A stretch of 64,000 nt of DNA from Microbotryum silenes-acaulis (taxonomy: Eukaryota > Basidiomycota > Microbotryomycetes > Microbotryales > Microbotryaceae), in the NCBI GenBank assembly GCA_003665825.1, contig QPFY01000013.1, positions 558,001-622,000 on the forward strand. The letters are read 5' to 3'. The position numbers were made by a program, and so were the translations under genes. Of this stretch, positions 54,547 through 64,000 are shown in pieces. The notes under the pieces are model-generated. The model did no database searches. It saw only the letters and a program-made list of their open reading frames with translations, and was not told the origin of the DNA. Within the stretch, counting starts at the first letter, position 1. Each line of letters begins with the position of its first letter.

Positions 54547-56905
54547 ATGTATTCATCCGACTCGAGTGAGTGTGTGAGAACTACGATCTCCGCTCTTCTT
54601 TGCGAAGTTTTCTGAGGTGTGCGACAACTGACATCGACGCCGGCGATGACGCTGCTTCGACGCGGCCGTGATCGCCGTTCCTCAGTTTTGCGCGAACAGG
54701 ACGAGCTCATGTTTGACCTTTTGTCGAAGCATCGTCGCCTCCGATTGTTCGAACAAGCGGTGAGAAGGGAACCACTGCTCGAGAATCTATCTCCGCGTCT
54801 TGTCACGCACTGGTTCGAGTCGCGCACGCTCGGTGAACCGGCGTCATCGGCTTCGACATCTTCCTCGTCCGGCGGTTCGTCCCCGTCGGAAAATGCAGAC
54901 ACGAGCTCGCAGTGGCAGCAAGCTCACCACAACAGTCAGCAACACCTCGGATCAAACTTGAGGTACCCTCACCATTCCCTACCTACTACCACGGTTCACT
55001 ATGACAGCGGAGTGCCTGTCCCCTGGGACCGTTACTCCCCCACCTCCGTTCCTTCCGGTCTGGATCAGCATCGACAACCGGTGCAGACGAAGCAGCCTTC
55101 CCACGTGATGGACCCTCCCGTCGCACTCAAGTATAGCACCGACGAGATGGCGATCGCGCAACGCGTGAACTGGCTTCTCCAGCTGCAGCAGCAAGACCAA
55201 GCGCTCAACGCTGCGGCGAATCGTCAGCGTGAGCAACTCGAGATGAGGAGGAGATTCGAACTCGACCAGACCCGAGTCCTCGAGCAAGATTTTCTTAGCC
55301 GTGAGTACGATCTCGAACGAGGAAGATTTTCTTCCGTGTAGCACCGGTAATTAAGCTGAAGTCTCCTGTGCTTCTGCACACCTCGTTGACCAGATGGTTT
55401 GAACCTTCGAGTGCATCGTGTCAGGATCCGCGAGTGGCTCCGCTTGAATCAACCCCAGTGTGGCGAACCTTTAGAAGTTAAGCTGGTCCCGACGGCGGGT
55501 GGTACGATTATCACCACCACGGTCTACAACAATGTGGGTGAATTCAACTTGTATGCTAGATAAATCCTTAATTCACCCTGTTCTGCACCGCCAACAGGAT
55601 CGCTATGCCATGCATCTGCCTCTCCGCTCGCTCGTCGCTCTCTCCCTCGGCTCGGATTCGATCACCCTGCAAACCTGCGAGCGACCTTCGTTCTATGTCA
55701 CTCGTCGCGCGACTGGACAGTCCCAGACCAGTGCCGATTTCACAACCGAGCGAAGTGCGAGCATCGAGTCGCAGCACGTCTTTGGGGTGGTGCCTTCGGA
55801 GCTCATCGTCGTGCGTGCACAGCTTGAGCAACTCGCGTGCAGTCTCCCTTTACTCCGCGTCTTGCTTTTTCCAAAGCCAATCAGTAGCGTGTTTCAGATC
55901 CAACCGCATGTAGGAACAGCTAGAGCTGGTGCTTTGGCGTGGGCGCCGTCGATGGCAAGTCCTCATCTAGCGACCAGCAAGAGCTCACCCGCCTTGCTCG
56001 GGGGCGCCGCAGGGTACGCGCCGCAGCCTGTTCAAGGCATCGACTCGATGTCGTCACCCGATGCATTCGCTCGTCCGGCGCATCAACGCTCCCTCTCGTG
56101 GACGAATCGTACGGATTACGAAGATGACTGCGCTCGAGCGGCGGCTATGGATCTGACAAGATTGCAAGCTGGAGCTCGTAGCATCGATCCGTGTCTGGAG
56201 CATGCGGGCGCTGAATTGACGAACCAAGCAATCCCTCCTTCCTTCGGCACCACTTCTACACTCGATGTCTCTCATTCGTGCCCTGTTCCCCTTCCCACCA
56301 CCCCGGAAAAAAACCCGAACAACAAGTTAGACGACATGGAAGTTGCTTCATCCTCGTCAATCAGTACCCCGCGCAGCCGCGAGTCGACTCAGGGCTCCGA
56401 TCCCACCTGGGACATGTTCGCGAGCCCCTGGTCCTCGACCGCCGCGCCGACTCAAACCATCTCTTCCCGGGCTTCACCCTCCCCTGCGTCTCAAATGATC
56501 AACGGACAGCGCGAAGCGACGCCTCGTCCTTCCAATGCAAGGTTGGGCGTCATTGGTGATCCGATTTCACGTCCACCTTCCGGAGGAGCGGGTTCGAAGC
56601 ACTCGGATGCCAATTCCCCTAGTTTCATGTGGAACCCGTTCGAAGCGACGCATTGCTTCAACATCCAGGACTGGAACTCGCATCTCGGAACCGATGCCAA
56701 TCAGGGAAGCACAACAATATCCGCGGAAGGGAATGGTACTGAAGCTTCGTCGACGTCGCTCGAAAAGTCCGATCCGAACGTGCACCCTGAGAATGCGAAC
56801 CTGCTCGACTACGATCCCAACACTTTGCACCTCTTTACGACGCCTGCGCACTCGGACTTGCAGCTCAACTTTGGGCTCGAGACTTCGTCGTCTTGGCCTT
56901 GGTGA
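54547..56905 (+). CDS. Putative homeobox-family regulator with a degenerate homeodomain
   Basis: Exon 1 (54547-54565) joins across a 51-base intron to a basic N-terminus, then a helical segment REQDELMFDLLSKHRRLRLF and LSPRLVTHWFESRTLGE. This lines up with helices 1-3 of a homeodomain, where WFxNR is expected; here Asn51 is Ser and Arg53 is Thr. A second conserved region comes from three exons: RVHRVRIREWLRL, PLEVKLVPTAGGTIITTTVY, DRYAMHLPLRSLVALSLGS, SITLQTCERPSFYV, and DFTTERSASIESQHVFGVVP. It resembles the domain that follows the homeodomain in fungal Phx1/Hoy1-like proteins. The rest (from about 55920) is disordered and Ser/Pro-rich, ending with an acidic-aromatic tail. Stop TGA 56903-56905. 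The family assignment is by pattern, not by search. Confidence 0.6.
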
Positions 56906-57653
56906 AAAAGCGATTCAGAGCTTCTCCTCATCCACTTCATTCTCATCCATCTTTCGTTGCCGAACCACAAAAATGTGAAATTAGATCCTCCTCGCCTCCT
57001 GCGGCCTCCTATGTACGTATCATTCTGGGACTTGCACCTTCATCCTCAACACCGATTGCTTCGGTTGTAGACTATATAGCACACCTTGTCATAAGTAGAG
57101 CTCCTGAATCTCCCACATAGACCGACCTTTGACGTATATGTTTCTGGAGGCTCGAAGATGATGAGAACAATCAAATGACACTACTGTTTCCCTCCATGCT
57201 CCGCTCTCGCCGACTTTCAAGGCTTTAAAGAGCATAAGGGGTTTTTGAAGACATATGCGTGTTGTGTTTGGCGATTGCGAAAAGGGTGTTCGAATACGGC
57301 AAAATGTGCTCGTGTGCTTCATTCTACGAGAGAAAGAGAAGAGGGGAGCTCAGCTCGAATTTCGAGCGCCGATGTGACAACGACCCACTCAAAGACGTAC
57401 TTTTGCCCAACTTCATCCAGCTCGGCGTCACTTTACCCGAACTGCCTCCAAAGCCCAACTTTTGCCCCGTCGAAGTCTTCTTCCCACTCGTTTCTGGTGG
57501 GGGTTTGGCTGTTGGGTTAAAGGGGGGTGGAAGGGGGAATTGATCAGCGGCTCCGATGAGCTCGGGTCGTAGGGGCGGGGGTTTTATTGCTGTTGTAGAA
57601 TAGTGTACGCGAATTAGTAATCCGTGAAGAGGTAGGTCGTGCATAGGTCTGGA
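56906..57653. other. Convergent intergenic region between the homeobox-like and UBX genes
   Basis: AT-richer 3' flanks. One plus-strand ORF (57259-57543) encodes a protein-like segment with Pro repeats (VTLPELPPKPNFCPVEVFF) but no recognisable domain or supported start; it is not called as a gene. Confidence 0.45.
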
Positions 57654-58730
57654 CTAACTGTCGAGCTCTTGCCGCTCGAGAAATTTGATGTAAAACACCG
57701 AGCTCGGCGTCAATTCAAGATCCATGAGTGATTTCCCCCTTGAACTGAGGTCGCCTTTCGGAAACTCTCTTCGTGGGGGTGTTTGATCTGGTCACGTCCC
57801 CGAAATGTAAATCTCAGCGAAAGAGCCTCGGAACATTGTGGCTTGCCTTGCGAATGGGACTGACACAGGAGGAACGGGGTTTGTCGGATCTCTTCGGAGA
57901 GGGCGAGCTTGACAAATTCGTAGATGGCGACCATCTTGTCCGTGCTCGGGAACACACCTTCCAATTGGGATCTATCTGCGAATCGAACCCGAATCCTCGT
58001 CTGTTAAGCACAGAGTTGGTGAGCTCCGGCTCCGGCACGGAAGATCCGGCGACGAACGATCTCACCTGAGGCCATCGACTAGCCCTCTCACGAGACTTGG
58101 TCGCCTCTTCCCTATCCCTCAGCATCTGCGTCATCAAAGGCCTTTCCAACAGATCCTCGCGCTTCTTGACCTGTCCAGCGAACGCGGTCTGTAGTTCCAC
58201 GGCGGTGGGGGCAAAGTAGGATTCGGGGAGGTCGACCATCCTCGAGGTGGACGGGTCCGATTGGACGGGGAGGAAGTACTTGGCGTGGAAGAGGCGGGTC
58301 TTGGAACCGTCGGGGGAGACGGAGAGGAGGGGAACTATCTTTTCGGTCGTCTGCGGTGGTTGCGACGTGGTCGTCGTCAGCGCGCGGTCGATGTTCCAAG
58401 TGGGGGGAGCGGTGAGCGTGGACACGTCGGCTCGGCTTGGGAGTCGGACTCGGACGGAGCATGGTCAGACACTGAACGTACAGGTTGGGACGACGTAGAA
58501 GCCGATGCTGCTACTGCGGTCGTTGCCAGAGCGTCTGAGGTAGACGCCACCACTGCAGGGATCGCTGTAGGCACCACGGCCGAAGGCGAGGAAGATGACA
58601 ATGACGACGACGACGACGACGTAGGAGCTGGCGACGATTCAGCTATGGCCGGGTTTGAAGCATGGAGTGGTGCATCTCCTGCCAGAGCCTGAGGTGGTAC
58701 ACCAGCATCGGGCGTCGTAGACGGATCCAT
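57654..58730 (-). CDS. UBX4: UBX-domain protein, Ubx4/TUG (ASPSCR1)-like
   Basis: Cdc48/p97 adaptor. Exon 1 (start ATG 58730) encodes a Ser/Ala/Pro-rich leader with a run of Ser from a GAC/GTC trinucleotide tract. The middle exon has LTAPPTWNIDRALTTTTS, LFHAKYFLPVQSDPS, SYFAPTAVELQTAFAGQVKK and LLERPLMTQMLRDREE. The C-terminal UBX fold is built from two exons: TRIRVRFADRSQLEGVFPST, then DKMVAIYEFVKLALSEE and TPFLL joined to YQTPPRREFPKGDL, SRGKSLMDLELTPSSVF, ending YIKFLERQELDS at TAG (57654-57656). These features match the UBX domain of Ubx4/TUG. The N-terminal ubiquitin-like fold of animal TUG is not seen. The exon 1/exon 2 junction (about 58455-58490) could not be fixed to a single donor/acceptor pair. 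Diverges from ARV1. Confidence 0.78.
58601..58621. repeat. GAC trinucleotide microsatellite in the UBX gene
   Basis: Six to seven GAC units on the plus strand, encoding a Ser run in the minus-strand UBX protein. Length may vary between strains. Confidence 0.7.
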
Positions 58731-58820
58731 TCCTGTGGTTGTTGTGCGTGGCTCAGCGGATGGTGGAAGGCACAGAAGGGCCCGCGCGCGCTCGACCTCG
58801 TTTAAGTGGAGCCAGGTGCG

Positions 58821-58828
58821 TCACGTGA
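58821..58828. promoter_or_regulatory. TCACGTGA E-box and inverted CCAAT in the UBX4/ARV1 promoter
   Basis: Perfect 8-base palindrome with a CACGTG core, followed two bases later by ATTGG (58830-58834). It sits about 100 bases upstream of ARV1 and 90 of the UBX gene. The pair is the kind of site bound by bHLH-ZIP and CCAAT-complex factors; binding here is inferred. Confidence 0.35.
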
Positions 58829-58924
58829 CATTGGCTCGCCCATCAATCGCCCAAAGCGCAGCTCAGTTGCGGTTGACACGTTCACTCTCATCCTCGTCGC
58901 TTCCTCGCTCGATCGCTCGCTCAC

Positions 58925-60328
58925 ATGGGCTACACAAAACACGTTTCGGCGCAGGATAAGGGCAAGGGCAAGGCACGAACCACATCGACCAGTTCTAGCT
59001 CCAGCTTCAGCTCCAGCTCCAGCTCGTGCTTCAGCCCCAGTCTCGAGCAAGGGAGCTACGTGTGTGTGCACTGCAACCGTCGCGTCTCGTCCTTATGTGA
59101 GTGTGCGGTTCGTCAGCAGTAGATGAGCTTTACCACCACTTGACTCATTTTCATTATGTTTAATCAGATGTCACCTACTCGGATCCATCCAACACCTCAC
59201 TACTGCAATGCGCGTGCTGCGGCCACCTACTCGACGTCTACATGACCTTGGCCTTCCCCGTGCTGCTCGTTGACCTGCTCCTCTCCAAGCCACGCGTATA
59301 CCGCCACTTGCTCACCAATAGAGGATCGAATGATCCGAAAGAGAGGGAATGTCAACGCACAGAAAGCACCTTCAGGATAGGGGCCATCGTCGTCGGATTG
59401 GATGCGCGTCAGTTGCAGTCGTCCACCGGGTCCCCCTAAAGCGATAAGAGAGTACCGGAGCTGAACCCTCGCACGGCCCTTGCAGTCATTCGTTGCACCA
59501 ACGTCGGACCTCCGGAATCTCTGCATCCTGTATCGCTCTATCTTCGCGTACTGAGCTACTGTCTATTCGGTCAGTCCCGAATCATTTTTGACGAGCAGAG
59601 ATATTTTATATCTCGGCGCCGATTGCTGAACCTCCTTTGGTGGTCGGGTCTCATCAGAAACTTTCTCCCTCCACGCGTGTCTTGCCCTCTCTGCGGCATT
59701 CTTCCAGACGTTCTTCCGGACATCGAAAAGCGCACCTCTGTGAGTGCATCAACGAGGCTTCTTCGTAGCCTGCGATCTGACCCACCCCTCTCTTGTTCCG
59801 TCATCTTCACAGCTCACGACTTCGGCTCCTGCCCCTAACGCTCTTCTACACCTCCTTGCCCACCCTCTTTCTCCTGTTCATCGTCTCCCTCATATGGCGC
59901 GAAGAATACTCCGTACCCTCCTCACCCCTATCCCCCGCCGCGCACCTCGACTTACCCACCCTCCTCGCCCCCATCTTCATTCCTTTGGTCGGCGGTCTCC
60001 CCAGTGCCGATAATGGATTCGTCAAACGCGTCAGTTGGCTTAGTAGGGAGAACCTCAAGAGTGGGGTGTCGACGTTTGGGAATGTGCGCGGGTGGGCGAA
60101 TGAGGCGCTTTTGAGGAAAGGGGTAGGGGGAAGTAGTGCGGTCGTTGGAGTTGCTGGTCAGTTTGGGCCAGTTCGACCCTCAATCGGCGATACTTTCTGT
60201 GTTGACTAATGAGAGTGCGGTTTTCAGTCCTCCTCAACGCAAGCCAAAGCAGAACGGTCCTCATTCTCGTCGTCGCTTGGCTCTTGCATCTCTTTACCCT
60301 CCACCTCATGGATCCTTATGTCAGCTGA
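58925..60328 (+). CDS. ARV1: ARV1, ER sterol/lipid homeostasis protein
   Basis: ER membrane protein needed for sterol and GPI-precursor distribution. Begins MGYTKHVSAQDKGKGKA with a Ser-rich stretch, then the ARV1 homology domain: GSYVCVHCNRRVSSLY, VTYSDPSNTSLLQCACCGHL (four Cys, zinc-binding type), LDVYMTLAFPVLLVDLLLSK and PRVYRHLLTNRG. Later exons add VLSYCLFGQSRIIFDEQ, LWWSGLIRNF and several hydrophobic segments (LPLTLFYTSLPTLFLLFIVS, PTLLAPIFIPLVGGLPSADN). The terminal exon encodes VLLNASQSRTVLILVVAWLL and ends HLMDPYVS before TGA (60326-60328). About four introns. The family is small (~300 residues); this copy has a longer N-terminal low-complexity leader. It diverges from the UBX gene and converges on BRN1. 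Confidence 0.9.
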
Positions 60329-60478
60329 GCGATGCAGTGGTGCAGCCCTTCACTTAGACAGTCCGGAGATTGGGAAAATCAAGTTGCCAACATCAAGAAA
60401 CGAATCGCAAAACGACAATACTGAGTCCAAAAAACCGCAAAAGAGCAGTAAACCCCACACCAATCCGGTCCGCGATCC

Positions 60479-63400
60479 TCATTCCACCGTCCTAAACACC
60501 CTCAACGCCTCCAATCCACCCACTCGTTTCCTCAACCGCATCCCCTCCTCTACCCCCTCATCCCCCTCCTCCTCATCCTCCACCGACCCAGGCGTCTGGA
60601 TCCTCAACCCCTTCTCATTCGCGAGATGCAACAAACAGATGAAGCAGAACGAAGTCGAGATCTCCTCCATCTTGTCCTTGGGGTAGGTCTTTCGCAAGCG
60701 ATCGACGACGGGGACTAAGGTTTCGGGTTTGAGGGAGGTTTTGCTGGAGCTTGAGACGTTGGATTCGTCCGCTGTGGGTTCGATTAGGTCGGGTTGGTAG
60801 ACGAGTTCGGTTGGGAACTAGTTGGAGAGCGGGGGGCGCGGTTTGTTAGTTTACTTGCCCGGCCTGAACATCGGGAGGACTTCAAGCAACGGGGACATAC
60901 CTCCTTGACAGGGATCGAAACGACCTGCAATTCCGTCCAAATACTATCCTTCAACTTGGCCACATCGACGCGTTTCGCCCTCTTGGCATAATTGATATTC
61001 TCCGGCCGCACGCGCTTCAATTGACCCTGCGTGTCCTGGAGAATATCGTCCGATTCATCGAGACCGCCTCCCAAACCGATACCGTCGAGCATTGGGCCTG
61101 TTGGGGAATCGTCCTCGTCCTCGTTGAAGTAGGGCAGATCGTCATCGCCGTCGTTGAGGATCTGCGTGTCAAAAGGTACGGCATAGTCCCCACCTGAGAG
61201 GAGAGGATACGCAGTGCTCAATTGACGCGTTAAGTTCCTTTGATCCAGCATGACTCTCACTCACCGAACGAAGGTTCAAAATCGTGTTCAACGCCTCCCA
61301 TGTGGTCGTCCTCCATAAAGTTGGCACCGGCGCCAGCCCAGAAGTGTGCATCGGCTTCCCCACCGCCCAGCGCGACCACCCCGGGTGCGTGATTGCCTCT
61401 CCGTCGTAGTTTGAGCTGCAAGAAGGGAGTCCATAGCTCAATCAGTCTCCGCCCGGCCTGATGATCCGGACAACTCGATTGGTCTCACCGCCAGTTTAGG
61501 TTTGAGGAACAAGCGGAGCAGAATCTGACTGTTGAAGTGGAAATCATTGGGAAGGATGTGTTGCTCCTCTTCCGTACCCTGGGCCACTGCGGCTCGACTG
61601 TTGCGTTTCCCGTGACCAGCCGTCTTGGGCGCCAACGAGGATTTCCGAGCTGCACGAATCGATGCCGGTGTCGGGGCCGAGGCGAAAAGCTCCTTCTGAG
61701 CGATCGGCGGGGGTTGTGTGAAATCGAAGGCAAATGTGACCTTCTCCTTTCGTTGCTTTGCGGCAGTTTCGTCCTCGGCTGGGAGAATGAGATGCCGAGA
61801 GAGCCCTTCAAGTTCAGTTTCGTGTCGCGCTGAGTAGTAGTAGCTTGATCAGCAACACTTACGCTTCCTTTGCACCAATCGCCTCATTTTCCAATGTTCT
61901 GGCCCGGCCCAGTTCTTGGACAATCCCGCATCCAGCAAGTCAAAGAGGTGCCCGTCCCCACTACCATTCTCCATCGACATGACGAGTTCACCGCCATCCC
62001 CATCCTGTCCACCGCCCATAAATCCAGGACTATTATCACGACTCGGATCGAACGGTCGACCGGCCCCAGGTTCGTCGGCGAAAAAGTCGACTGCTCCGTC
62101 GGCCCCGCCGTCATCATCGTCGTTGGATCCACCAAATTCGCGTTGATCGTCAAAGCCATAGTCTTGACCATTCCGGTCATCGTCGTGCGCGGTGTCACCA
62201 CCTGCTCGACGAGCGGGGAGGGCAGCGCGCTGTGTCAATTGAGCAAGTTCTTCGTCGTCGTTGTCCGGGTTCTGCAGGATGCCGAGGTCGAGGTTCGCAT
62301 CGGGTGAGAAGCGGAACGAGGCCAGACTCGGGCAGAGAACCATGTCTTCCAACGTGTCGAGTCCATCAGGGAAGCATCGGGCTGGGGGAGAAGGAAGAGC
62401 GGTCAAATCAGGCACGCGTGAGGGTCGGTACGCAGAACGAGGGAAGGAGTCGGACTCACTGGTCAGACGCGTTAGGTCACACTCAATATCCTTGTTCTCC
62501 AACACGTCGTCTTCGTCGTCCTCGTCGTCCTCATCATCGTCATCGGCCTTGTCGAGCCTCGCATCTCCAGCATCAAACACGACCTTCATGTTCCTGTCAC
62601 ACCCGAGGTGGTTCATCAAGATGCCTCCTGCTCCACCTTCGTCAAAATCGGCACAGGTCTTCTTGAACAGAGGGTCGACGGTGAATTCGAGATCGAAAGC
62701 TTTGACTTTGATCTTGTTGAACGAGTCCGCCAAGGTCTCGGCTCGCTTGGCGTTCTACGAGGGGGCCTAGGTGTCAGGGATTTTCCAGCATGGAACCGAA
62801 GTTCGTATCGTAGCTGACCTTTCGTTTCGCCTTTCGCGCTTCACGAGCATCCTCGTCTTCATCATTGTCCATGTCGTCGTCATCATCGACGCCCTGCGAA
62901 CCATTACCTGCGCGATTGGGTCCATAGGCAGTGTCAGCGTCGGCCCTGCGCGCGCGGTGAACGGTACTCGGCAAAGCGACTACAACAACACTCACGACCA
63001 TCTTCAGCCAGCCCACTGAGCAATTTCCCCGTCTCTGTCGCGACGGAATCGACGCGGGAAGTCCAGATCTTGACGCAGCCGTCGAGGGTGCAGCTCGCCT
63101 TCTGGAAGTTGATCGAGTTGTCGTCGTTGTTCCTGAGCAGCGACATGTCGGCAAAGTAGTCGATCAGGGCCAAACTCCATGTGTTGGTCGATGTGATTTT
63201 CTGGGTGGTGGAGATGTATGTACCGTCAGTGAGGTGTCATTCGCGATGAGGGTGATACAAGCTCGACGCTCGGGTAGCCCGGAGTGTCGATCAACATGAG
63301 ACGCGTCGTCGCAAATGATTCAACATCAGCACCTCACGCCGGCGGTCATGGTAGCTCACATTGTCGGTCGCGATCTTCATCCACTCTTCATAACGTTGAC

Positions 63401-63689
63401 TCTCGACCACAAGAGGGGCAGGTGGAGGTGCGACGCCCTGCAGTTGAGCGCTGAACGAGCGATGTTGTGCCTGTGGCGTCGTCGGTCCCCCTGCTCCCGC
63501 GCTGCTGCTGCCGGCACTCGCATCGCGTAGTCGGTTCGCCGCTGCGAGAGCTGCAATCTTGGCGTGCTTGTTCTGCGGGTGGCGTTGCAGTTGCGGAGAG
63601 CTATCGTTGCTGTGGTCCTTGGTCGGCGTCGCCAACAGCGAGGACCGGCGCGGGCCCGTATTGAGCGATCGTTCCTGCAGCGGCGCCAT
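60479..63689 (-). CDS. BRN1: Condensin complex kleisin subunit (Brn1/CAP-H)
   Basis: Links the Smc2/Smc4 heads in condensin for mitotic chromosome compaction. The N-terminus (start ATG 63689) is disordered and basic with ATPTKDHSNDS, then LVVESQRYEEWMKIATDN. The conserved CAP-H N-domain follows: KITSTNTWSLALIDYFADM, NINFQKASCTLDGCVKIWTS-type sequence, and VDSVATETGKLLSGLAEDG. Middle exons contain acidic runs (DDDDEDDEDDEDDVLENKDI) and DTLEDMVLCPSLASFRFSPD. The C-terminal exon has DVAKLKDSIWTELQVVSI and the winged-helix end with KDKMEEISTSFCFICLLHLA and ALRVFRTVE before TGA (60479-60481). About seven introns. Converges on ARV1, leaving about 150 bases between the stops. A short upstream coding exon before 63689 cannot be excluded. 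Confidence 0.92.
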
Positions 63690-64000
63690 GGCTTCCAGAC
63701 AAGCCGGTGATTGAGTGGAGCCGAAGAGGCGCCGAGGCGATGCGCCCGACTGAGCAAGCCCGAGCACAAGTCTGGATTTTCAAATTTAGTGTGTGGTTTT
63801 CGCTAAGCACCCCAATCGTGCGATCACACACTTCCTAGAACTTTGCTTCAACAATTGTGAGAGAGTATCACGGATATGTGCGTCCTTGATAATAGCCGGT
63901 TTGTGCGGAAATGACTAGCGCCGCGGTCATCGCAGTAACAGCGCGAGAGCACCACTTGAAAAGCCGCCTACGAATTACTTTTGACTGAAGCAGAGTAATC
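63690..64000. other. Upstream region of BRN1 (window end)
   Basis: Presumed BRN1 promoter and 5' leader. Minus-strand ORFs continue upstream of the chosen start but without recognisable content. No ACGCGT element is present, unlike the other replication/repair genes of this window. Confidence 0.5.

Noticed and set aside
57971..57992. tRNA B-box-like GGGTTCGATTCG on the minus strand
   Set aside because: It lies in the exon coding the conserved UBX strand (TRIRVRFADRS); no A box or acceptor stem.

Overview
The window is nuclear DNA of a fungus, most likely a basidiomycete and probably a yeast-like member of the Pucciniomycotina. The reasons are high G+C, very intron-rich genes (the FEN1 homologue has eleven introns, many of 40-150 bases), a urease, and protein sequences that are fungal but not ascomycete-like. 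The placement rests on general features and recognisable families; no species is assigned. Start, stop and splice positions were read from the sequence by joining exons so that conserved motifs are restored.

Layout, left to right: a UvrD-type helicase of the Srs2 family (minus) diverges from a DHHC palmitoyltransferase (plus). Next come a Hul5/UBE3C-type HECT ubiquitin ligase (plus) and about 2.6 kb with no convincing gene. They are followed by a large low-complexity protein carrying CENP-B/pogo-type DNA-binding helices (plus) and FEN1/Rad27 (plus). FEN1 converges on uracil-DNA glycosylase, which lies downstream of Orc1 (both minus). Orc1 diverges from a fusion of a gamma-glutamyl-cyclotransferase-like domain with a class V PLP lyase (plus). 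A small PDI-like protein (minus) diverges from U1-70K (plus). Then follow a DHA1-type MFS transporter (minus), a SUR7/PalI membrane protein (plus), a Mn-type cation diffusion facilitator (plus), a DUF4112 protein (plus), COX10 (minus), a sugar-type MFS transporter (minus), urease (plus), an uncharacterised Ser/Pro/Arg-rich protein (minus), a protein with a degenerate homeodomain (plus), a UBX4/TUG-like protein (minus), ARV1 (plus) and the condensin kleisin Brn1 (minus).

Genome-maintenance genes are over-represented: Srs2, FEN1, Ung1, Orc1 and Brn1. Srs2, FEN1, Ung1 and Orc1 have ACGCGT-like (MluI cell-cycle box) sequences at or near their 5' ends, although this hexamer is not rare in such GC-rich DNA. 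The other genes cover membrane and ER biology (DHHC, PDI, ARV1, SUR7, UBX4), nitrogen and sulfur metabolism (urease, PLP fusion), mitochondrial haem A synthesis (COX10) and transport. I see no CRISPR array, tRNA, rRNA, transposon or viral gene.

The most interesting items are the cyclotransferase-like/PLP-lyase fusion (a possible one-protein version of two steps of thiohistidine metabolism), a six-base microexon that restores an invariant FEN1 motif, two GC-AG introns, a homeodomain whose key DNA-contact Asn is replaced, and an intron that splits the PDI active site.
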